From NCBI RefSeq assembly GCF_003932735.1, contig NZ_CP033611.1, positions 834,156 to 898,155 on the forward strand: a stretch of 64,000 nt of DNA, in the 5' to 3' direction. Numbering within the stretch: the stretch's first letter is position 1; every line of letters begins with the position of its first letter. This stretch comes from Rickettsiales endosymbiont of Stachyamoeba lipophora. Its GTDB lineage: Bacteria > Pseudomonadota > Alphaproteobacteria > Rickettsiales > 33-17. The notes under the pieces are model-generated. The model was not told the DNA's origin. It did no database searches and worked only from the letters and a program-made list of their open reading frames with translations. The position numbers were made by a program, and so were the translations under genes. This document shows, piece by piece, positions 11,158-19,614 of the stretch.

Positions 11158-11721
11158 CTACAAGGCTTCCATTAATCTTATAATATTTTTTTGATGTTTT
11201 TTTAAGGTATTGTCAAGTGAAGCATCAATAACTCTTGAGTTGATTTGCAATTTAAAACCAGCAAGTAATTCGGGATCAATTTGATAAAGCGGGTTAATAT
11301 GCTTGCCCAGTTCTTTTTCGAGTTTACTGAGGATTGCCTGCATGTGTTCTATATCTTTGTTATGTGCAACTGTCACGACGGCTTCAACTACACCTTGATG
11401 CTCAAGATAAAATCTCTTAAACTTATTAAAAATTTCGGATAACAGCTCTATTTTGTTGTTTGTAATTAACAAAGTCGTAAATTGTATAAGCAATTTACTT
11501 GCTTCTAAATGCTGAAAAATAGTTGTAAAGAAAGGATTGATAACTTTTTTATTAAACTTGTTGCTTAAAAAAAACTTATTTAACGTAGGGTCTGTAAGCA
11601 CTTGAATTAAAGTACTAAACTCATTATAAACAGCATCTAATATTTTAAGCTCTAATGATTGCTGGAATAAAGCCGTTGCATAGCTGGAACTAATCTGAAA
11701 TAACTTATTGTAATCTTTCAT
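11158..11721 (-). CDS. atpH: F1 ATP synthase delta subunit
   Basis: Peripheral-stalk delta (OSCP-like) subunit linking F1 to the b subunits, 187 residues. The N-terminal six-helix domain is visible from YATALFQQSLE (about 14-24). The C-terminal part carries AVVTVAHN and the conserved PELLAGFKLQINSRVIDASL stretch (about 148-167). It is the first gene of atpHAGDC, and its start faces coaE across an 88-base divergent spacer where the operon promoter should lie. Confidence 0.95.
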   Translation of the reverse strand: MKDYNKLFQISSSYATALFQQSLELKILDAVYNEFSTLIQVLTDPTLNKFFLSNKFNKKVINPFFTTIFQHLEASKLLIQFTTLLITNNKIELLSEIFNKFKRFYLEHQGVVEAVVTVAHNKDIEHMQAILSKLEKELGKHINPLYQIDPELLAGFKLQINSRVIDASLDNTLKKHQKNIIRLMEAL

Positions 11722-11746
11722 AACAATGAATTGCAGAATAAATAAT

Positions 11747-11776
11747 TTGAAACAAAAGCTAGCATAGTGTTATAAT
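11747..11776 (+). promoter_or_regulatory. Predicted sigma70 promoter of coaE
   Basis: TTGAAA at 11747-11752 and a perfect TATAAT at 11771-11776, spaced 18 bases, 33 bases upstream of the coaE start in the divergent atpH-coaE spacer. Confidence 0.6.
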
Positions 11777-11809
11777 CATTGCAACAAGTCTTTGAAGTAT
11801 AAATAAATA

Positions 11810-12388
11810 ATGATAGTATTGGGACTTACTGGCTCTATTGCGATGGGCAAAAGTACTATTGCTAATTTTGCTAAATATCAGCATATACCAGTATTAGATT
11901 TAGATAAGTTAGCTAAAACCCTTATTGCCAACTCTACACAGGTAAAAGATTGTTTTCCTGAATGCTTAGAAAATGGCCAGTTATCTTCAAGTAAATTAGC
12001 TCAGGTTGTTTTTAGTAACACAAGTAAACTTAACTTGCTTGAGAAAATAACTTATCCTGCTTTAACCGATCTGATCATTAATAAAATTAAGCAATATAGA
12101 AGAAATTATATTAAGCTTATAATTATTGATGCACCAAAATTATTTGAGGCGCGCCTACATAACTTGTGTGATTATGTTATTTGTGTAAATGCACCTCAAT
12201 TTTTACAAATACAAAGAATTTATAAACGTAAAAAATATGATGATTTACAAATTAAGCAAATTCTGGCAAACCAAATATCTAATGTTAAGAAAATGCAAAT
12301 GAGTGATTTCATTATACAAACAGGTAATGGCAAGAGCCACTCATTACAAACGTTAATTCAAATTTTAAAACAATTAAACAATGCGTGA
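11810..12388 (+). CDS. coaE: Dephospho-CoA kinase
   Basis: Phosphorylates dephospho-CoA with ATP, the last step of coenzyme A synthesis, in the cytosol. The 192-residue length is typical. The P-loop GLTGSIAMGKST is at residues 5-16, and VLDLDKLAK (about 29-37) supplies the conserved acidic residues. IIIDAPKLFEA and RIYKRKKYD give the core and LID-like segments. The C-terminus overlaps dnaQ by eight bases, so the two are translationally coupled. The coaE-dnaQ order recurs in alphaproteobacteria. Confidence 0.95.
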   Translation: MIVLGLTGSIAMGKSTIANFAKYQHIPVLDLDKLAKTLIANSTQVKDCFPECLENGQLSSSKLAQVVFSNTSKLNLLEKITYPALTDLIINKIKQYRRNYIKLIIIDAPKLFEARLHNLCDYVICVNAPQFLQIQRIYKRKKYDDLQIKQILANQISNVKKMQMSDFIIQTGNGKSHSLQTLIQILKQLNNA

Positions 12389-13043
12389 AATAGTACTTGA
12401 TACGGAAACCACCGGACTTGATCCTTTACAAGGACATCGAATTATTGAGATAGGTTGTATTGAATTAATTAATAAAGTTAAAACAGGCAATGTCTTTCAT
12501 GTTTATATTAATCCCGAACGGGATGTTCCGCTTGTAGCTTATGAGATACATGGGATTAGCACTGAATTTTTAACAGATAAGCCTAAATTTGAAGAGGTTT
12601 ATGAGCAATTTTATAACTTTATAGGCGACAGCGTTTTAGTAATTCATAATGCCGGTTTTGATATGAAATTTATCAGACATCACTTCGATCCTCATAAAGT
12701 TCAAATTCTCAATGTTGTAATAGATACCTTAGAACTTGCACGAAAGAAATTCCCTGGTGCTAAAGTCAATTTAGATGCGTTATGTAAAAAATTTAAGATT
12801 GATAACTCTCATCGTGATAAGCACGGAGCATTACTTGATGCTGAGCTTTTAGCAGATGTATATATCAAGATGGAAGGCAATACTCAGGCTGCTTTAGAAA
12901 TTGCCAATACAACTAATCAAATACAATACACGGCTATGGAAATAAAAAGAGTAAACTTTACCCAACGAAACTTTAATATTAAGAGTGAGGAAAAACAACT
13001 CCATCAAGAATTTATGAAAAAAATTAAAAACCCCATTTGGTAA
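12381..13043 (+). CDS. dnaQ: DNA polymerase III epsilon subunit
   Basis: 3'-5' proofreading exonuclease of the replicative polymerase, 220 residues. The DEDDh active site is complete: D7 and E9 in VLDTETTGLDP, the ExoII Asp in LVIHNAGFDMKF, and the ExoIII His and Asp in HRDKHGALLDAELL. The tail after about residue 180 would bind the polymerase alpha subunit and is basic. It overlaps coaE by eight bases. Confidence 0.96.
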   Translation: MREIVLDTETTGLDPLQGHRIIEIGCIELINKVKTGNVFHVYINPERDVPLVAYEIHGISTEFLTDKPKFEEVYEQFYNFIGDSVLVIHNAGFDMKFIRHHFDPHKVQILNVVIDTLELARKKFPGAKVNLDALCKKFKIDNSHRDKHGALLDAELLADVYIKMEGNTQAALEIANTTNQIQYTAMEIKRVNFTQRNFNIKSEEKQLHQEFMKKIKNPIW

Positions 13044-13099
13044 CAAATTATTAAAATTCTTAGGAGATAAAAATAAAAAATTAATAAATTTATTTTCTA

Positions 13100-13128
13100 T
13101 TGACGCTTGGTATTAGGAATGCTAAAAA
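13100..13128 (+). promoter_or_regulatory. Possible promoter of small acidic ORF
   Basis: TTGACG (13100-13105) and TAAAAA (13123-13128) spaced 17 bases. The -35 is good and the -10 weak. It lies about 50 bases before the start of the 50-residue ORF. Confidence 0.35.
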
Positions 13129-13178
13129 AAGCAAGATGGCAAGCAAGCCATGAATAAATTGATTAAAAGGTTTTAAAA

Positions 13179-13331
13179 ATGGATAGTTTAGAATTAGATG
13201 AAGTTCTTGTACAAGATGTAAACTTAGTTGAAGATCATTTTGCAAATGTAGCAGTGGAAATGCCAGAAGGCGTAGTTGTAGATGATGTAGCAGCGGAAAT
13301 ATCAGAAATTGCAGCTGATTTATTTGCTTAA
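13179..13331 (+). CDS. Small acidic protein, 50 aa
   Basis: Unrecognised 50-residue ORF (begins MDSLELDEVLVQDV, ends AADLFA) with seven Asp, seven Glu, one His and no Lys or Arg, and very rich in Val and Ala. The ATG at 13179 has AAAAGG eight bases upstream. The unit is compact: a promoter-like sequence at 13100, a start with a ribosome-binding site, and an intrinsic terminator 16 bases after the stop. That context, rather than homology, argues that it is expressed. A short upstream frame (ATG 13119, 12 codons) could be a leader. No signal or transmembrane segment is seen. Confidence 0.55.
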   Translation: MDSLELDEVLVQDVNLVEDHFANVAVEMPEGVVVDDVAAEISEIAADLFA

Positions 13332-13346
13332 TTTGCACAAGTTTGT

Positions 13347-13376
13347 AAGGGGGGTAAATGCCTCCCTTTATTTTTT
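13347..13376 (+). terminator. Intrinsic terminator of small acidic ORF
   Basis: Eight-bp G/C-rich stem (AAGGGGGG / CCTCCCTT with one G-T pair), six-base loop, then TATTTTTT. It separates the plus-strand small ORF from the convergent minus-strand gene ending at 13378. Confidence 0.75.
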
Positions 13377-13377
13377 A

Positions 13378-14691
13378 TTACCGTAATCTTTGATTCTTAT
13401 TTGCTGATTTTATTTCATTAGTAATAATTTCTTTTATTTTTATAGATTGCAGCTTTTTATCTTCGTTAACAATATGTTTGTACTTTATAAATTTAAGAAT
13501 AAAATCTTTAGCTCTTGCTAAATAGGCTTTCAGTTGTGTAAGAGAGCTAATTTTGATCTTAGGATCATTGCGTTTTAAATCTTGTAACAAAATCATTTTA
13601 TATTGGCCAAATAATAAGTTTTCTTTAGCTATTGGAGGCAAGCTTTTTTCTACATGATTTAAATACTTAATAACGTTTTCTGGTCGCTGGCTTAAAAGCT
13701 GCCTAGTAAGAGTGGTATAAAATAATTGTGGATCTTTTGCAGATTCTTGAATTATCTTTTGTGAAGCTTCGCTACATAAAGTAGACATTAATGGAGATAA
13801 AGGTTTAATATTCACCTGAAACTGAGGAATTTTGATTCCGCCGGCAATTAAAAAGGCTGATTGCTGCTTGGCGAAAATTTTATCACATGGTATATTAATA
13901 TCAATCTCTCCAAGTGGCTCTTTATTAACTTCTCCATCACTGTTTGTTATAACTTCTCCATCACTGTTTGTTATAAATTGATTATATTTAAGCTGCATTG
14001 CTAAAAATGTACCACTATCATTTGCTACTATCTTGCTAATTGCTCTCTCTAGATCAGGCACGCATTTAGAACCACTTATTGCAAAAAAGGCAGTAAGATA
14101 TGACTTTACAAATGCTTGATGTGCTAAAGTAAGAAAAGCTTTAGCTTGCAATTCATTTAAACCATGCTCTGTCTGAAGTTGTGTTACGAAGGTGGGTAAA
14201 GCCTTTTGTTTTGTTTGATCATCTGCTGAATTTTCTAAAGTAAGTACTTCTCCATTCAATTCATATTCTTGCCTTGAGAAATCTTTTGCAACTTGTGTAT
14301 CAATCGTCTCTAAATAGCTTTCAATTTTACTCACGACTCGAGTTAAATCCGGTTGAACTTTGTTGAGTTCAGTAATAAGCGTAAAATAAAACTTTTCTTT
14401 ATTGCTATATTGATCGGTGCTTATTTCAGCTTGAGAATCATAAAAACGAGGATACATAGGGTTATTTCGGAAGCCAAAAGCAATTTCTTGTCGTAATTGA
14501 TTAATGATAACCTGCTTATCTTTTATGGGAACAAGAGGTGCATCAGGAGCTCTTTTTATTGAATTCAAAAGACTTATTGCTAGGCTATAATCCATGTCGT
14601 AATTTATACAATTAAATATACGAGCAAAATGATTATCATCTTTAATCTGATTTAAATCATTATTTGATAATGTTAGTGTGAATGAGTGCAT
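13378..14691 (-). CDS. Hypothetical 437-aa protein
   Basis: Unrecognised soluble protein, 437 residues, mostly helical, with no signal peptide or membrane segment. The N-terminus reads MHSFTLTLSNNDLNQI and the C-terminus is Lys-rich. An eight-residue tandem duplication gives two NSDGEV motifs near residues 240-255. It lies alone, converging on the small acidic ORF and separated from the GST gene by 66 bases. Length and codon use look normal. A role as an accessory or effector protein cannot be judged from the sequence. Confidence 0.75.
   Translation of the reverse strand: MHSFTLTLSNNDLNQIKDDNHFARIFNCINYDMDYSLAISLLNSIKRAPDAPLVPIKDKQVIINQLRQEIAFGFRNNPMYPRFYDSQAEISTDQYSNKEKFYFTLITELNKVQPDLTRVVSKIESYLETIDTQVAKDFSRQEYELNGEVLTLENSADDQTKQKALPTFVTQLQTEHGLNELQAKAFLTLAHQAFVKSYLTAFFAISGSKCVPDLERAISKIVANDSGTFLAMQLKYNQFITNSDGEVITNSDGEVNKEPLGEIDINIPCDKIFAKQQSAFLIAGGIKIPQFQVNIKPLSPLMSTLCSEASQKIIQESAKDPQLFYTTLTRQLLSQRPENVIKYLNHVEKSLPPIAKENLLFGQYKMILLQDLKRNDPKIKISSLTQLKAYLARAKDFILKFIKYKHIVNEDKKLQSIKIKEIITNEIKSANKNQRLR
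13927..13974 (-). repeat. 24-bp perfect tandem duplication in coding sequence
   Basis: Two identical adjacent copies of 24 bases (13927-13950 and 13951-13974) inside the 437-aa gene, adding eight codons (NSDGEV-containing) without breaking the frame. Confidence 0.9.
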
Positions 14692-14757
14692 TTTATATCT
14701 CTAGCAAGGTATTTAATATATTATACACTATTCTTGAAAAATTAAAAGATTAACCTT

Positions 14758-15423
14758 TTAAAAATCTAACTCTTTATATTGAGAAGACGGTATAAAGCCA
14801 GCAATAACATCATCAAGCAATGGTTTAAATGATGGTCTAGATTTCAGAATAGAATACCAAATTTTAAGTTCACGATATTCTATCCAGTTAATATCATTAA
14901 GATAATCTAGGATGGAGATCAGGCTGGCCACCCCAAAATCAGCAACAGTAATTTTATCTCCTGATAGAAATCCACGAGTTTTAATTAGATAATTAAAGTA
15001 TTTTAAATGAAATTTAGCATTATTTTTAGCATGCCTTAGCAAGTTTGAATCAGTATATTTAGAATTATCATAAAATATTAATAACTTTTGAGATACAATA
15101 TGAGCTAAAACCTCATGATAAAACTTCCCTATACACCAATCAACCAACCTCCGAGTTTCTGCTTTTTCTATAAGAGATGCACCATAGAAATAACTCTTAT
15201 CCTGTAAATCGCTTAAAAATTCTATAATAGGTAGAATACCTATTATAGAGTTTTGCTCATAGACCAATATTGGTAGCTCTTGAGCAGGATTAAGTTTAAT
15301 TAAGTTATCTCGCAAGTTCCAGAATTCTTCAATTTTACCATGAAAAGGAATGTTGGTTTCACCAAGCATAACTCGAGCAAAACGTGATTTAGCGCATAAA
15401 GGATGATAATAAAGAATATTCAT
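14758..15423 (-). CDS. Glutathione S-transferase family protein
   Basis: Cytosolic GST-fold protein, 221 residues. The thioredoxin-like N-terminal domain runs to about residue 77 (MNILYYHPLCAKSRFARVML, then NPAQELPILVYEQNSII with the cis-Pro of the glutathione site, then IIEFLSDL). The all-helical C-terminal domain includes GFLSGDKITVADFGVASLI, the usual N-capping segment. It could detoxify electrophiles or act like maleylacetoacetate isomerase, and the substrate cannot be read from sequence. The ATG is used directly with no close upstream alternative. Confidence 0.85.
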   Translation of the reverse strand: MNILYYHPLCAKSRFARVMLGETNIPFHGKIEEFWNLRDNLIKLNPAQELPILVYEQNSIIGILPIIEFLSDLQDKSYFYGASLIEKAETRRLVDWCIGKFYHEVLAHIVSQKLLIFYDNSKYTDSNLLRHAKNNAKFHLKYFNYLIKTRGFLSGDKITVADFGVASLISILDYLNDINWIEYRELKIWYSILKSRPSFKPLLDDVIAGFIPSSQYKELDF

Positions 15424-15508
15424 ATATTTATAAAAGAACTGCTAGCCTGGAAAGTTATTACATGATATTTTTATTTTATTCAATAACATAAAGGTAAAAA
15501 TAAGGTTA

Positions 15509-16384
15509 ATGAAAGGCATAATTCTTGCGGGTGGAAGTGGAACCAGGCTGTATCCTACTACTAAAGTCATTTCTAAACAATTGTTACCTATTTATAATAA
15601 GCCTACTATATATTATCCTTTATCACTCCTGATTTCTTCACACATAAGAGATATTATCATTATTTCTACACCGCAAACCCAACCGTTGTTTGAAGATTTA
15701 TTAGGTAACGGGGAAGAGTTGGGACTAAAAATAAAATATTTAGCACAATCCAAGCCAAATGGTATAGCCGAGAGCTTTATTATAGCCGAACCGTTAATCC
15801 AAAATACTCCTACTTGTTTAGTGCTTGGAGATAACATCTTTTATGGTGAGCAAATGCATAAATTATGTTTAGATGCACAAATCCAAGTTAAAACCCAGAA
15901 TAAAGGAGTAATTTTTGGTTATCATGTGAAAGATCCAGAAAAATATGGTGTTGCTGAGTTTAATGAAAATATGAAAGTAGTTTCAATTGAAGAAAAGCCA
16001 TTTATACCTAAGTCTAATTATGCTGTTACTGGTTTATATTTTTATCCTTCAGATGTAGTTGAAAAAGCAAAAAGCCTTACTCCTTCTAAACGTGGGGAGT
16101 TAGAAATTACCGATTTAAATATGTTGTATCTCAACGAAGATAGATTAGATTTGCAAATTTTTGGTGCTTCATGCGCTTGGCTTGATACGGGAACTCATGA
16201 TTCAATGATAACCGCAAGCCAATTTGTCCAAACATTAGAGCAAAGGCAAAACCTACTCATTGGTGCTATAGAATATGAAGCTTATAAAGCAGGTTTTATT
16301 GATAAGCAACAATTTCATAAGCTGGCAGAAAAAAACAGCTCTTCCTCTTATGGAGGGCAATTATTCAATATGCTAAAATTATGA
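15509..16384 (+). CDS. rfbA: Glucose-1-phosphate thymidylyltransferase
   Basis: Makes dTDP-glucose from glucose-1-phosphate and dTTP, the first step of dTDP-L-rhamnose synthesis. 291 residues, typical length. The nucleotide-binding motif GIILAGGSGTRLYPTTKV is at residues 3-20, KQLLPIYNKP follows, and the sugar-site segments LGDNIFYG, EEKPFIPKSNYAVTGLYFY and WLDTGTHDSM are present. The stop overlaps the rfbC start by four bases (ATGA). The rmlB and rmlD genes needed to complete dTDP-rhamnose are not in the window. Product probably feeds a surface polysaccharide. Confidence 0.96.
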   Translation: MKGIILAGGSGTRLYPTTKVISKQLLPIYNKPTIYYPLSLLISSHIRDIIIISTPQTQPLFEDLLGNGEELGLKIKYLAQSKPNGIAESFIIAEPLIQNTPTCLVLGDNIFYGEQMHKLCLDAQIQVKTQNKGVIFGYHVKDPEKYGVAEFNENMKVVSIEEKPFIPKSNYAVTGLYFYPSDVVEKAKSLTPSKRGELEITDLNMLYLNEDRLDLQIFGASCAWLDTGTHDSMITASQFVQTLEQRQNLLIGAIEYEAYKAGFIDKQQFHKLAEKNSSSSYGGQLFNMLKL

Positions 16385-16929
16385 TTGAAATAACGAGCCT
16401 TGAAATACCTGAGGTAAAACTAATCAAACCTCAACAATTCAGCGATAATAGAGGCTTTTTTGTGGAATTGTTTAATTATCAAAATTTAAAAGCCCAAGGT
16501 ATTGATTTCACTCCACTACAAGATAATTTATCATTTAATTCTTACAAACATACTTTACGTGGCTTGCATGCACAGCTTGAGCCCTATCCCCAAGCTAAGT
16601 TAGTATCTTGCTTAAGAGGTAGTATTGTAGATGTAATAGTTGATGCTCGTAGAAGTAGCAAAACTTATGGGAAATATGTATCTATTACCCTTTCTCAAGA
16701 CGATTACTCTTTTATATATATACCGTGTGGATTTCTTCATGGGTTTAAAACCTTAAATGATGAAACTATAGTACTGTATAAAACTAATAATTATTATGCA
16801 CCTCTTAATGAAGTTGGTATAAAATGGAATGATCCTGAATTACAAATTGACTGGGGAGATACAACTAATTTAATTATTTCAGAAAAAGATCAACAAAATT
16901 TTTTATTTACAGAAGTTAACGTTGCATAA
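16381..16929 (+). CDS. rfbC: dTDP-4-dehydrorhamnose 3,5-epimerase
   Basis: RmlC-type cupin epimerase, 182 residues, converting dTDP-4-keto-6-deoxyglucose to its L-epimer. FSDNRG-type N-terminal motif (QFSDNRGFFVELFN), catalytic-base His in LRGLHAQ, and IPCGFLHGFKTL are all present; the usual Tyr after that His (RGLHYQ) is Ala here. Translationally coupled to rfbA. The last 14 bases overlap the end of prmA on the opposite strand. Confidence 0.94.
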   Translation: MIEITSLEIPEVKLIKPQQFSDNRGFFVELFNYQNLKAQGIDFTPLQDNLSFNSYKHTLRGLHAQLEPYPQAKLVSCLRGSIVDVIVDARRSSKTYGKYVSITLSQDDYSFIYIPCGFLHGFKTLNDETIVLYKTNNYYAPLNEVGIKWNDPELQIDWGDTTNLIISEKDQQNFLFTEVNVA

Positions 16930-17818
16930 TAAGCATCGACCAATGTCCTAACCTAAAAGTTTTAATTAGTTTCATACCAAATTTTTTGTGAGCATTAATA
17001 ATCATGCGTTCTTGAGAGCGGATGATGCCTGAAAATATTGCAAATCCTCCCTTTTGTAAATGTTGATAGGTGTTTTGAGACATGGAAACTAAGGGCCTAG
17101 CTAAAATGTTTGCAATAATTAAATCAAACTTTTTACCTCTAAATTTGCTAGATTTATATCCATTAGAAACAAAGCAATTAATTTTAGATTGTATCTTATT
17201 ACTATTGATATTTTCTATACATGTTTTAACCGCCACATCATCAATATCAGTTGCCCATATTTCTGCATTAGAAAGCTTAGAAGCTGCCATCGCTAAAATG
17301 CCACTTCCAGAACCCAAATCTAATATATGAGTAAATCTTGATTTATTACACAGATAGCTAATTCCTAATAAACAAAGCTTGGTGGTCTCATGTTCTCCAC
17401 TACCAAAAGCTCGAGCAGCCTTAATTGTTAAATGGTATTTGCTAGGATGATGTTTTACGATGCCATCAATAGTAAAGCGTCCTGCCTTGATTTTGGATAT
17501 ATTTTTTGCCACCTCATCAAGCCAATTTGTTTCAGGCACGCAACCAGACGCTAACAGCTCAACTTCTTCTTCTAGTTCTAATAAAGAAATCGTGTTCTTA
17601 ATAAGCTGTTCTTTGGCTAGATCATCAACTAAAATCTCAATTATCCAATCATCATTTGGTTTTGATTCTATATGTTTAGTTTGCGCAAATTCATAACAAG
17701 ATATTGAAATGGCTAAATCTTCTAATTTTAAACAAATATCATCTAAATATTTAAATTTAGTAAGAAGGTTAACATAAAATATTGTTGCAAAACTTTGAAA
17801 GGGGTTGAAAACGGCCAT
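16916..17818 (-). CDS. prmA: Ribosomal protein L11 methyltransferase
   Basis: SAM-dependent trimethylation of ribosomal protein L11 lysines, cytosolic, 300 residues. SAM motif I is ILDLGSGSGILAMAASKL near 165-182, preceded by ARAFGSGEHETTKLCL, and the catalytic-loop motif is LIIANILARPL near 235. The N-terminal substrate-recognition domain is present. It converges with rfbC, and the two stop codons overlap by 14 bases. Confidence 0.94.
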   Translation of the reverse strand: MAVFNPFQSFATIFYVNLLTKFKYLDDICLKLEDLAISISCYEFAQTKHIESKPNDDWIIEILVDDLAKEQLIKNTISLLELEEEVELLASGCVPETNWLDEVAKNISKIKAGRFTIDGIVKHHPSKYHLTIKAARAFGSGEHETTKLCLLGISYLCNKSRFTHILDLGSGSGILAMAASKLSNAEIWATDIDDVAVKTCIENINSNKIQSKINCFVSNGYKSSKFRGKKFDLIIANILARPLVSMSQNTYQHLQKGGFAIFSGIIRSQERMIINAHKKFGMKLIKTFRLGHWSMLIMQR

Positions 17819-17867
17819 GATTGCTACTAAATGCTTGAATTAATTGTGATATTTATAGCACATTACA

Positions 17868-17945
17868 TTGTTAAATATCTACTAAAATCTGTTATGATTA
17901 TCTTACATATATTGATAAGTATAGGGTAAATAAGGTAACTATAAT
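17868..17945 (+). promoter_or_regulatory. Promoter region of porin gene
   Basis: Two candidate cores precede the porin: TTGTTA (17868-17873) with TATGAT (17893-17898, spacing 19), and a perfect TATAAT at 17940-17945 with TTGATA 22 bases before it. The second would give a leader of about 50 bases. Which one is used cannot be decided by eye. Confidence 0.4.
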
Positions 17946-18000
17946 AGAGAATATAGTTCTAACTATATCATGTTCAACCATTATAGGGTAAGGTTTAACT

Positions 18001-19287
18001 ATGAAAAACATAACCAAATTACTACTTACCTCTGCTTTAGTTGCTGGTGTAAGCAGCGTATCATTCGCTGATGCTCCAATTGTAACTGTAGGTGGTAAGG
18101 TAGATTCAAGGCTTGGCGTTACAAGTCAAAAATCAGATTATAAAACTTCAGGTGCTACTACAGCTGACAGTAAAAATGCTCGTACTAACATGTCTACATC
18201 TGCTAAAGTAAGCGTTAAAGCTGAAGGCAGAAATGATGCTGGCTTAGTATATGGCGTACAAATTGATCTTGATGATCTTAAAAATGCAAAGCTTGATAAT
18301 GATGCAGCAGATGATGTTGCAAGAATTAGAAGAAGCTTCGTATATTTTGATTCAGCTATGGGTCGTATAGAACTTGGTAACCAAGATGCTGCTTCAAAAA
18401 GCATGAAAGTTGATGCTACCAATATTGCACGTGCTTCAGGTGGTATAGATGGTGATGCATTGAGCTTTGTAAACGATAGAGTTGGTTACATGGATATTGC
18501 TAACAGTGCTGCAGGTACTGATAGAACTCCGGCTCAATATTTAACTGATGCTGAGCTTCATGCAGATGAATCTTCTTCAGTACGTAAATACAATAAAGTA
18601 ACTTACTATACTCCAGACATGAATGGCCTGAAATTTGGTATCTCTTACGCAGGAGATAACGAAAGCAGGGGTGGTCTTTCTGGTATGAAAGGTAAAGACT
18701 TTACTGCTGCTACTGCTGTTTTAGCAAGAACAAGCAGAATTGGATTTACAAATATATTCTCCGGTTCTTTAGCGTATGATTATGCGATTGACAACGTGGC
18801 AATTAAATTAGGTGCTTCTGGTCAATACGGTAAAGCTAAGAAAAACTTAACTGCAACTGCAAATAGTGATAGAGATATTTACCACAACCTACGTGCATAT
18901 AACGTTGGTGCTGTTGTATCTTATGCTAACATTAGTCTTGCTGGTTCTTATGGTGATAACGGTAAATCAGGTAATACTAAAGAAACCGATATCTTTAACA
19001 CCAGTAAAGCTAAATACTACACCGCAGGTGCTTCAATCGTACAAGGTCCAATTGGTTTAAGTGTAACCAATTTCTCATCAAAGCGTATGAAAAACAAATT
19101 TGATATGCTCTCTGTTGGTGCTGATTATGAAGTTGCTAAAGGTGCTTTAGCATATGTTGAAGGTAACTTCTTCTCATACAAACCTGAAAAAAGTAAGGTT
19201 TATACTACTGCAGCTACAGGTACTTCAGTTGCTGCATCTAAGAACAGCGGTAGCGTAGTATTAGTTGGTGCTAAATTAAACTTCTAA
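18001..19287 (+). CDS. Outer-membrane porin
   Basis: Predicted 16-strand-type general porin of 428 residues. A signal peptide (MKNITKLLLTSALVAGVSSV, cut after SFA at about 23) precedes a mature chain starting DAPIVTVGGKVDSRLG. Alternating aromatic and polar strands run throughout, and the chain ends in Phe (LVGAKLNF), the classic outer-membrane barrel signal. Conserved features of alphaproteobacterial porins include LVYGVQIDLDD, RRSFVYFDSAMGRIELGNQD and YTPDMNGLKFGISYAGD. An AGGGTAAGG segment precedes the ATG, and a very strong terminator follows, both fitting high expression. It is monocistronic. Confidence 0.93.
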   Translation: MKNITKLLLTSALVAGVSSVSFADAPIVTVGGKVDSRLGVTSQKSDYKTSGATTADSKNARTNMSTSAKVSVKAEGRNDAGLVYGVQIDLDDLKNAKLDNDAADDVARIRRSFVYFDSAMGRIELGNQDAASKSMKVDATNIARASGGIDGDALSFVNDRVGYMDIANSAAGTDRTPAQYLTDAELHADESSSVRKYNKVTYYTPDMNGLKFGISYAGDNESRGGLSGMKGKDFTAATAVLARTSRIGFTNIFSGSLAYDYAIDNVAIKLGASGQYGKAKKNLTATANSDRDIYHNLRAYNVGAVVSYANISLAGSYGDNGKSGNTKETDIFNTSKAKYYTAGASIVQGPIGLSVTNFSSKRMKNKFDMLSVGADYEVAKGALAYVEGNFFSYKPEKSKVYTTAATGTSVAASKNSGSVVLVGAKLNF

Positions 19288-19308
19288 TTTAGAACTACTT
19301 AATAAATA

Positions 19309-19344
19309 AAAAAAGGCTGTAAGAAATTTCTTACAGCCTTTTTT
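19309..19344 (+). terminator. Strong intrinsic terminator of porin
   Basis: Perfect inverted repeat GGCTGTAAGAAA / TTTCTTACAGCC (19315-19338) flanked by A-tract and T-tract, so it could terminate in both directions. Confidence 0.92.
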
Positions 19345-19614
19345 GTATTTTAATGGCTAATATAGTTTGTAAAAGTGATGGTTAGTATGCAGGTCAGTTG
19401 CTTTACTTGCCAAAAGCTCATAGTAACATTGATCAAACCAAGCTATCATAGACCTCTTTGGTAAGCGTAGGAAAATAAAATCTTTTAAAAAAATGCAGAC
19501 GAGGGGTGGAAGTTATTAAAAATGAGTAACATAAGTAAGCTTTGATACTCAAATCACTTTTTACACTGCATTTATTAATAGAAGCCTATTGGCAAATCAT
19601 ATTATTATTTAGGT
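19345..19614. other. Non-coding spacer
   Basis: No gene, RNA or clear regulatory site recognised between the porin terminator and the IS5-type remnant; short open fragments only. Confidence 0.5.

Noticed and set aside
13090-13338. 82-codon Leu-rich minus-strand ORF
   Set aside because: It is antisense to the small acidic ORF, which has a ribosome-binding site and terminator in the plus direction.
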